Source of the DNA: VRUE01 sp035556755
GTDB lineage: Bacteria; Actinomycetota; Thermoleophilia; Solirubrobacterales; 70-9
NCBI GenBank assembly: GCA_035556755.1
Contig: DATMEP010000020.1
Location: 1-38,527 of the forward strand
DNA length: 38,527 nt
Reading direction: 5' to 3'
Shown here piece by piece: positions 1-9,000 of this stretch; the first letter of the stretch is position 1; each line of letters opens with the position of its first letter. A model generated the notes under the pieces. That model was given only the letters and a program-made list of their open reading frames with translations, made no database searches and was not told the origin of the DNA. The translations under genes were made by a program, and so were the position numbers.

Positions 1-3000
1 CCTCGGAGCTGAAGGCGAAGGTCGGGGTCGAGTCGTTGGTGAGGCCGCTCGGGCCGGAGTCGACCGAGACGGTGGGCGCGGTGGTGTCGACGGTCCAGGT
101 GTGGGTGGCGGGGCTCTGGTCGGTGTTGCCAGCCTGATCGACGGCACGCACTTCGAAGGTATGCGCGCCGTCGATCAGGCTGGCGTAGTCCTTGGGGGAG
201 GTGCAGGCTTCCCACGCACCAGGCGCGGTCAAGTCGAGGCGACACTGGAAGGAGGCGATGCCGGAACCACCGACATCGGAACCCGAGAAGGCGAAGTTGG
301 CGGCGGGGCTGCTGCTCAGCGCCGGTGGGTTCGAGTCGATCTGGGTCTGCGGGGCGCTCGAATCCTCGACGTAGACAACCGGCGCCGAGCAGGCGGACAC
401 ATTGTTGGCGCCCGAAGTGGCCGTAGCCCGGAAGGAGGTGGTCGAGTCGTCGGCGACCGCCACCTCCACCCCGGTTTCGAGCTGGGCCGGGGTCACGGTC
501 GCGAGCGGATCGCCCGCGCAGTCGGTGGTGCTGAAGAGGCGGACGGTGGTGCCGGCGGGGGCCGTGCCCGTGATCTGCGGGGTGTTGTCGTTTGCCGGCG
601 AGGCGGGGACGGTCGCGGTCAGCTGCGGCGAGGCGGGCGCGGCGGTATCGACCGTGAAGCTGCGAGTGGCCGTGGCCGGGTTGCCGGCGGCGTCGGTCGC
701 CTGCACCCGGAAGGCGTAGGGGCCGTCGGCGAGCGGCGCTGCCGGCGTGTGCGATCCCGCCGCGGAGCACGGTTTGAAGTCGGCGGTGCCAGTGTCGATC
801 GAGCATTGGAAGCTCGCTCCCGCCTCGGAGCTGAAGGCGAAGGCCGGGGTCGAGTCGTTGGTCAGGCCGCTCGCGCCGGAGTCGATCGAGACCGTGGGTG
901 CGGTCGTGTCTACGGTCCAGGTCTGGGTGGCGGGACTGGCGTCAGTGTTGTCGGCTTGGTCGACGGTGCGCACCTCGAACGTGTGCGAGCCCTCGGCGAG
1001 GCCGGTCAGTTCCCGCGGCGAGGTGCAGGCAGCCCAGGCCCCCGGAGCCGACGAGTCGAGGCGGCACTGGAGCGAAGCTACGCCGGAACCGCCGGTGTCG
1101 AAACCCGTGAAGGCGAAGTTGGCCGTGGTGCTGTTGCTCAGCGCCGGTGGGTTGGTGTCGATGGCCGTGTTGGGCGAGATCGTGTCGATTTTCCAGGTGA
1201 AGCTGGCTGGGCTGGCGTCGGCGTTACCGGCCGTATCCACCACGCGCACCTCGAAGGTGTGCGAGCCCTCGCTCAAGCCCGTGAGCTCCTGCGGCGAGGT
1301 GCAGGCTGCCCACGCACCAGGCGCGGTCGAGTCGAGGCGGCACTGGAACGAAGCGACGCCGGAGCCGCCTGCATCGGTGCCTGAGAAAGCGAAGCTGGCA
1401 GCGGCGCTGTTGCTGAGCGCCGGTGGGTTGGAATCGATCGCGGTGTTCGGCGCGACGGTATCGACCGTCCAGGTGTGGGTGGCAGGACTCTGGTCGATGT
1501 TGCCCGCCTGGTCGACGGCCCGCACCTCGAACGTGTGGTCCCCCTCGCTCAGACCCGTCAGTTCTTTCGGTGGCGTGCACGCGCCCCAGGCGCCGGGCGC
1601 GGTGGAATCGAGACGGCACTGGAAGGAGGCGACGCCGGAGCCAGCCGGATCCGTGCCGGAGAAGGCGAAGTTCGCGACAGCGCTGTTGCTGAGCGCCGGG
1701 GGATTGGTGTCGATGGCCGTGGTCGGCGCAGCAAGGTCGACGCTCCAGCCATAGGTCGCCGGAGTCGGGTCGACGTTGCCGGCGGCGTCGGTCGCGCGCA
1801 CTTCGAACGTGTGCGCTCCCTCGCTCAAGCCCACGAGCTCCCTGGGCGAGGTGCAGATCGTCCAGGCTCCGGGGACCGTCGAGTCGAGGCGGCACTGGAG
1901 CGAAGTGACACCGGAACCGCCCGGATCGGTGCCTGAGAAGGCGAAGCTCGCCGCCGCGCTGTTGGACAGGGCTGGCGGATTGGAGTCGATCTGCGTCTGC
2001 GGCGCAGCCGAATCCTCGACGTAGGTCAAAGCGGCCGAGCAGACCGAGGTGTTGTTGGCTCCCGAAGTCGCCGTGGCCCGAAAGGCGGTGGTCGAGTCGT
2101 CGGCGACGCTCACCTCCACCCCGCTCGCAAGCTGAGCGGGGGTCACGGTGGCGATCGGCGTGCCCGAACAGTCGGCGGTGCTGTAGAGGCGGACCGTGGT
2201 GCCGGCGGGCGCGCTGCCCGTGATCTGCGGCGTGTTGTCGCTGGCCGGCGAGGGCGGGACGGTGGCGTTCAGCTGCGGCGCTGCCGGGGCCGCGGTCTCG
2301 ACCGTAAAGCTGCGGGTCGCCGTTGCCGGGTTGCCCGCTGCGTCGGTCGCTTTGACGCGGAAGGTGTAGGGCCCGTCGGCCAACGGGCTCGCCGGAGTGT
2401 GGGAGCCGGCGTCGGAGCAGGGTTTGAAGTCGGCGATGCCGGCATCGACCGAGCACTGGAAGCTGGCTCCCGGCTCGGAGCTGAAGGCGAAGGTCGGGGT
2501 CGAGTCGTTGGTGAGGCCGCTCGGGCCGGAGTCGACCGAGACCGACGGTGCGGTGGTGTCGACGGTCCAGGTGTGGGTGGCGGGGCTGGCGTCGGTATTG
2601 CCGGCCTGGTCGATGGCGCGGACTTCGAAGGTGTGCGATCCCTCGCCGAGGCCGGTGAGGTCCCTAGGTGAGACGCAGGGCACCCAGGAACCTGGAGCCG
2701 TGGAGTCGAGGCGACACTCGAACAAGGCAACTCCCGAGCCGCCGGGGTCGGAGCCGGAGAAGGCGAACTGCGCAGCCATGTTTGAGGTCAGCGCCGGCGG
2801 GCTGGCGTCGATCTGGGTCTGCGGGGCGCTGGAGTCCTCGACATAGGCCAGCGGCGCCGAGCACAGAGAGACGTTGTTGTCTCCTGAGGTCGCAGTGGCT
2901 CGGAATGCCGTCGTCGTGTCGTCAGCGACGGTGACCTCCACCCCGGCAGCCAGCTGCGCCGCGGTGACCGTGGCAAGCGGATCGCCTGAGCAGTCCGCGG

Positions 3001-6000
3001 TGGCGTAGAGCCGGACGGTGGTGCTGGCCGGTGCCGCGCCGGCGACCTGTGGCGTGTTGTCGTTGGCCGGCGATGGCGGGACGGTGGCGCTCAGCTGCGG
3101 TACTGGGGGCGCAGCGGTGTCAACCGTGAAGCTGCGAGTGGCCGTGGCCGGGTTGCCCGCTGCGTCGGTCGCTTTGACGCGGAGGGTGTAGGGGCCGTCG
3201 GCGAGCGGCGCTGCCGGGGTGTGGGTTCCCGTTCCGGAGCACGGTTTGAAGTCGGCGGTGCCGGTGTCGATCGAGCAGGCGAAGCTGGCTCCCGGCTCGG
3301 AGCTGAAGGCGAAGGTCGGGGTCGAGTCGTTGGTGAGGCCGCTCGGGCCGGAGTCGATCGAGACAGTGGGTGCGACCGAGTCGACGGTCCAGGTGTGGGT
3401 GGCGGGGCTCTGATCCGGATTGCCAGCCTGATCGACGGCACGCACTTCGAAGGTATGCGCGCCGTCGATCAGGCTGGCGTAGTCCTTGGGGGAGGTGCAG
3501 GCTTCCCACGCACCAGGCGCGGTCGAGTCAAGACGGCACTGGAAGGAAGCGACGCCTGAGCCGCCCGGATCGGAACCGGAGAAGATGAAGAGGGCCCCAG
3601 CGCTGATGCTCAACGCGGGCGGAGCGGAGTTGATCTGGGTCTGCGGGGCGACGCCGTCAACCGTCCAGGTGAAGCTCGCTGGGCTCGCATCGGCGTTGCC
3701 AGCCTGGTCGACGGCGCGCACCTCGAACGTGTGTGGTCCCTCGCCGAGACCGGTGAGGTCTTTCGGCGAGCCGCAGGCGGACCATGCGCCGGGCGAAGTC
3801 GAGTCGAGGCGGCACTGGAATGCGGCCACGCCGGAGCCACCGGGGTCTGAGCCGGTGAAGGCGAACTGAGCAGAAGTGCTGTTGGTCAGTGCGGGCGGGC
3901 CGGTATCGACCTGGGTCTGCGGCGTGGCGGTATCGACCGTCCAGGTGAAGCTCGCGGGGCTCGCGTCGGCGTTGCCCGCCTGGTCGATCGCGCGGACCTC
4001 GAACGTGTGCGCCCCCTCGCTCAGGCCAGTGAGTTCCCTGGGCGACGTGCACGACGTCCAAGCTCCAGGTGCGGTCGAGTCGAGGCGGCACTGGAAGGAG
4101 GCGACGCCCGAGCCGCCCGTGTCGGAACCCGAGAAAATAAAGTTGGCCGTGGCGCTGTTGCTCAGAGCCGGGGGACTGGAGCCGATCGTGGTGTTCGGCG
4201 CGCCCGTGTCGACCGTCCAGTTGAAGCTGGCGGGAGTGGCATCGACGTTGCCGGCCTGGTCGATCGCACGCACCTCGAAGCTATGAGCGCCGTCGGCCAG
4301 GCTGGCGTAGTCCTTGGGCGAGGTGCATCCTTCCCACGCACCGGGTGCGGTCGAGTCACGGCGGCACTGGAAGGAAGCGACGCTGGAGCCGCCGGGGTCC
4401 GAACCGGTGAAACCGAACTGCGCCGCGGCACTGTTGCTCAGCGCCGGTGGGTTCGAGCCGATCGCGGTGTCCGGTGCGACCGTGTCGATGGTCCAGGTGA
4501 AGCTCGCAGGGCTCGGGTCGACGTTGCCCGCGGCGTCGATCGCCCGGACCTCGAAGCTGTGTGCGCCCTCGGCAAGGGAGGTGTCTTTGCGCGGCGAGGA
4601 GCAGGGCTGCCAGTCCTCGGGGAGATTTGAGTCGCGGCGGCACTGGAACGAGGCGACACCCGAACCACCCGGGTCGGTACCCGAGAAGGTGAAGTTGGCC
4701 GTGGTGCTGGTGCTGACCGGATCGGGCTGGGAGTCGATCTGGGTCTCGGGGGCTTTGGAGTCGACCGTGAAGCCGCGCGTCGCCGTGGCGGGATTGCCGG
4801 CGGCATCGGTCGCTTTGACCCGGAAGGTGTAGGGGCCGTCGGCGAGCGGCGCTGCCGGCGTGTGGGAGCCGGCGGCCGAGCACGGTTTGAAGTCGGCGAT
4901 GCCGGTGTCGACCGAGCAGGCGAAGCTCGCGCCGGGCTCGGAGCTGAAGGCGAAGGTCGGGGTCGAGTCAGGGGTGAAACCGCTCGGGCCGGAGTCGATC
5001 GAGACCGAGGGCGCAGCGGTGTCGACGGTCCAGGTGAAGCTGGCCGGGCTTTGGTCGATGTTGCCGACCTGGTCGACAGCTCGTACCTCGAAGGTGTGTG
5101 GGCCCTGGCCGAGACCAGTGAGTTCCCGCGGTGAGGCGCAGGTCGCCCACGCTCCCGGAGCCGTCGAGTCGAGGCGGCACTGGAAGGAGGCGATGCCGGA
5201 GCCCGCGGGATCGGAACCCGAGAAGGTGAAGTTTGCCGTGGCGCTGTTGCTCAGTGCCGGCGGGCTGGAGCCGATCGTCGTGTCCGGCGCGATCGTGTCG
5301 ACCGCCCAGGTGAAGCTGGCGGGGGTGGTGTCGGTATTGCCGGCCGTGTCCACCGCGCGCACTTCGAACGTGTGCGCCCCCTCGCTGAGACCGGTGAGTT
5401 CCCACGGCGAGGTGCACGCGGCCCAGGCTCCGGGTGCGGTCGAGTCGAGACGGCACTGGAACGAAGCGACGCCCGAACCGCCGGTGTCGGAGCCCGAGAA
5501 GGTGAAGTTGGCCGTGGCCGCCGTGCTGAGAGCGGGAGGTTTGGTGTCGATCTGGGTCTGCGGAGCGACCGAGTCGACGTTCCAGGTAAAGCTGGCTGGA
5601 CTGGCGTCGGCGTTGCTGGCCTGGTCGACGGCCCGGACCTCGAAGGTGTGCGAACCCTCGCCCAGGCCGGTGAGCTCCCGGGGCGACGTGCAGGAAGTCC
5701 AGGCTCCAGGCGCGGTGGAATCGAGGCGGCACTGGAAGGAGGCGACGCCGGACCCACCGGGGTCGGTGCCCGAGAAGGTGAAGTTGGCCGTGGCACTGTT
5801 GCTCAGCGCCGGCGGTTTGGAGTCGATCGTCGTGTTCGGCGCAACCGTGTCGACGGTCCAGTTGAAGGCAGCAGGGGTCGCGTCGGTGTTGCCGGCCTGG
5901 TCGATTGCACGGACCTCAAAGGTGTGGGGCCCCTCGCTGAGACCAGTCAGTTCCCGCGGCGAGCTGCACGGCGCCCACGCGCCCGGGGCCGTCGAGTCGA

Positions 6001-9000
6001 CGCGGCACTGCAGCGAGGCGACACCGGAACCGCCCGGGTCGGAGCCTGAGAAGGTGAAGTTGGCGATCGCGCTGGTGGACGTCACCGGCGGTTTGGAGTC
6101 GATCTGGGTCTGCGGGGCGGCCGAGTCGACCGTCCAGGTGAAGCTCGCCGGGCTCGCGTCGGCGTTGCCGGCAGCGTCGATCGCACGCACCTCGAACGTG
6201 TGCGCCCCCTCGCTCATGCCGGTGAGTTCCCGCGGCGAGGTGCAGGGCACCCACGCGGCGGGCGCGGTGGAGTCGAGGCGGCACTGGAAGCTGACGCCCG
6301 CACCGCCCGGATCGGAGCCCGAGAAGGTGAAGTTGGCGACCGCGCTGGTGGTCAACGCGGTCGGGCCGGAATCGATCTGGGTCAGCGGTGCGTTCGAGTC
6401 CTCGACGTAGGCGAGGGGCGCCGAACAGGTCGAGGTGCCCGCGGCCGAGGTGGCGGTGGCTCGGAAGTTGGTCGTCGTGTTGTCGGCGACCGCGACTTCG
6501 ATCCCCGTCGTCAGCGTCGCCGCGGAGGCGGTGGCGAGCGGAGAGCCCGAGCAGTCGGAGGTGGTGTAGATGCGGACCGTGGAGCCAGCGGCCGCCGAGC
6601 CCACGACTTTCGGCGCGTTCTGGTTCGCCGGCGAGGCGGGGACGGTGGCGCTCAGGGTGGGCGGCCCCGGCGGCGTCGCGAAGCTCTGCGGGGCGGTGGG
6701 CGGTTTCGGCGTCGTCGAGGAGTTCGCTTCGCTGTCGGCCGAGCTCACCCGGAAGTGGTACGTGAGGCCCGGTTCGAGGCCGGATAGCTGGATGCTGTGC
6801 GAGGTGACGAGCGCGGAGCTGCTTTTGCTGGACGTGAGCGAGCTCGGGTTGGTGCCGTAGTCGACTCGGGAGTCAGCGGGCTCGTTCGTGTTCCACGTCA
6901 CCGTGGCGGTGCCGTCGCCACCCGCCGTCACCTGCACGTTGGAGATGACCGGGAACGAGTCATCCGCGTAGGTCGCCGTGTAGCTGCCGGCGACCGCGTC
7001 GAAGAAGGCGTACTCGACGCCCTTGACCGTCCGGGTCGTCGTGGTGACCGGAGTCCCGCCCCGGTCGATCGATGCAAGCGGTCCGGTCGCCGAGTTCGTC
7101 GGCACCATCGCCCGCAGCCCGTTCGCCCCCGCCCCCGGGTCGATCTCGAACTCGAGCTCGTCGCCCGACCACCCGATCGACTCGAACGAGGACTGGTTGC
7201 GGCCGTCGAGCCAGGTCAGCATCTGGCGGGCCGAGACGACCGGAACCCCGCGCGCCTGCGCCGAGGCGATGATCGCGTCCGATTCGACCGACGCGACTTT
7301 GTCGGTGTGGATGTTGGCGGTGAAGACGCCGTAGTAGCCCTCCGGCCCCAGGGCACGATCGAGCAGTTCGTTGGAGGTGAACGGGTAGGTCTGTTTGGAC
7401 TCGTCGGTCATCTGGGTCGCCGCCTGGTAGACGTCGATCATCGAGCCGTCGAGATCGGCAAAACGCATCGGCATGCCGGATCCGGTGAACATCCCCGGCC
7501 GGTTCTGCACCCACCCTTCCGGCCAGTAGTAATAGGTGGTGTCGAGGCGGATCCCGTTACCCAGCTCGACCTTGGGCTGCGTCGCCCAGTCGCTCCAGAC
7601 GATGCAGTGGGTGCGGTTGGTGGTCGGCGCCGGCAGGCTCGGGAAGGCCGTGGCGAAGGCTTCGAGCTGCTCGGTGTATTTGTCTTCGAGGTCTTCCTGG
7701 TCGTCCCAGTTCTCGCAGTTCGTCCAGGCGTGCAGGGCAACCTCGAAGCCGTCCGCCGCCAGCTGTCCCGCTTTGGTGTTGGTGATCGGGGTGTCCGGAT
7801 AGATGTAGGAGCTCGCCCTCACGCACTCCCAGTCGGCGACCACACAGCCCGGTGGGTCAAGCGTTTTGAAGTGTTCGAACCGGCCCTGGGTGCCGTTGTG
7901 CGCGTGGTCGTCCCCGGTCATCACGACCGCCGCCATCTCGTCGCGCGGCAGGAACCAGAACCGCGGCAGCGGCTTGCGGTCGAGGTTCATCTGCCCGATC
8001 AGGTTGGTCAGCAGGCGCTGCTGCTCGTCGGCCTGCGGGATCGCGACCTTGTTCAGGTCGACCCAGTCCGGCTGCGTGTCCCCCGCTTTGGCGCCGAAGA
8101 AGAGGTCGTCGGAGCGGACCGGGTTGAGGCCGTCGCGCTCCTGCCCACTCCAGGCGGGATTGCCCTGGCGCGTGTAGACGATCGAGCGGGCGAGGTCGTA
8201 GGTGAAGGCGGCGGCCTGACCCCCGTTCGAGCCGACGCTGCGCAGGGTGACGGCCGGGTTCGCGGTCGCCGTGCTGGCGTTCGAGTAGAGGGTTGCGACC
8301 GACTGCGCCCCGTTCAGGGTGTAGCGGTCGGCGATGCCGTGGAACTGAATCGTCTGGCCGACGATCCCCGCGCCGGGGCTCGAACCCGTGTTCACCTGGA
8401 GGTAGGCGTTGCCGAGCGTGCTCCCGGCGCTGGTCAGGCCGAGCAGGGCGACCAGGTCGCTGTCGGGGCGCATCGAGATAAGGTTGCCGCCCGCCTGCAC
8501 CCAGTTGCCGAGGGTCGTCGCCTGCGCGGCGCTCAGCGCGCCCTCGGCGAGGATCGCCACGTCGTGGTTCCCCAGCAGCGCCGGCGTGACGTTGGCGATA
8601 TCGGTGATCGTGAACTCGTTCAAGCCTTCCGCTCGCAGGATCTCGCCGTAGTAGCGGCTGAACGGGTTGGCCGTGTTGGAGATGACCAGGATCGGGCCGC
8701 CGGGACCTTCGTCGGGCGGTGGGGGCGGCGGCGGCACGGTCGTGAACGACCAGGTCGAGGTAGCGGCGAGCGGGTTGCCGGCGACGTCGGCGACCCCGCC
8801 CGGCCCGCCTTTGACTTTGGCGGTGTACGTCGTCGCCTGCTGCAGCGATGCGCTGGGGTCGAGCGTCGCCGTGCGCTGACCGGCGTCGTAGCTGACGGTG
8901 GCCGGGACCAGGTTGTTGGAGGGATCGCGCAGCTCGACCCTGGCGCCGTCGATCGTCGCCGCGTTCATCGGCTCGTCGAAGGTGGCGCTGACGTCGATGT

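Larger units (their letters stand above)
1..6675 (-). repeat. Higher-order array of Ig-like modules (three module types, A, B, C)
   Basis: Translating the minus strand shows three module types, each with two cysteines. Type A is 92 aa (276 bp), with FSGSDPGGSGVASFQCR, STAPGAW.xC, SPRELTGL and HTFEVRA landmarks. Type B is about 95 aa, with ATVPPSPANDNTPQ, DCSG and ATATSG. Type C is about 87 aa, with DSTPTFAFSSE, ADFKPC and RVKATDAAGNPATATR. The order from N- to C-terminus is B, five A, C, five A, C, B, A, C, B, four A, C, B, A, C (cut by the edge). The paired cysteines suggest one disulfide per module, as expected for an extracellular stalk. C-to-B and B-to-A junctions recur, which points to duplication of multi-module blocks and not only of single modules. 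Confidence 0.9.

Noticed and set aside
4860..6410. 516-codon plus-strand frame with repeated ESRRHWKEATPEPPGSEPEK-like units
   Set aside because: The regular repeats are the mirror of the Ig modules on the other strand; the protein has no other feature and the true frame runs through.
1..6675. Regular repeats considered as a CRISPR array or transposon array
   Set aside because: Unit length is 260-290 bp, all in one reading frame, with no spacers of fixed size, so it is a protein-domain array.
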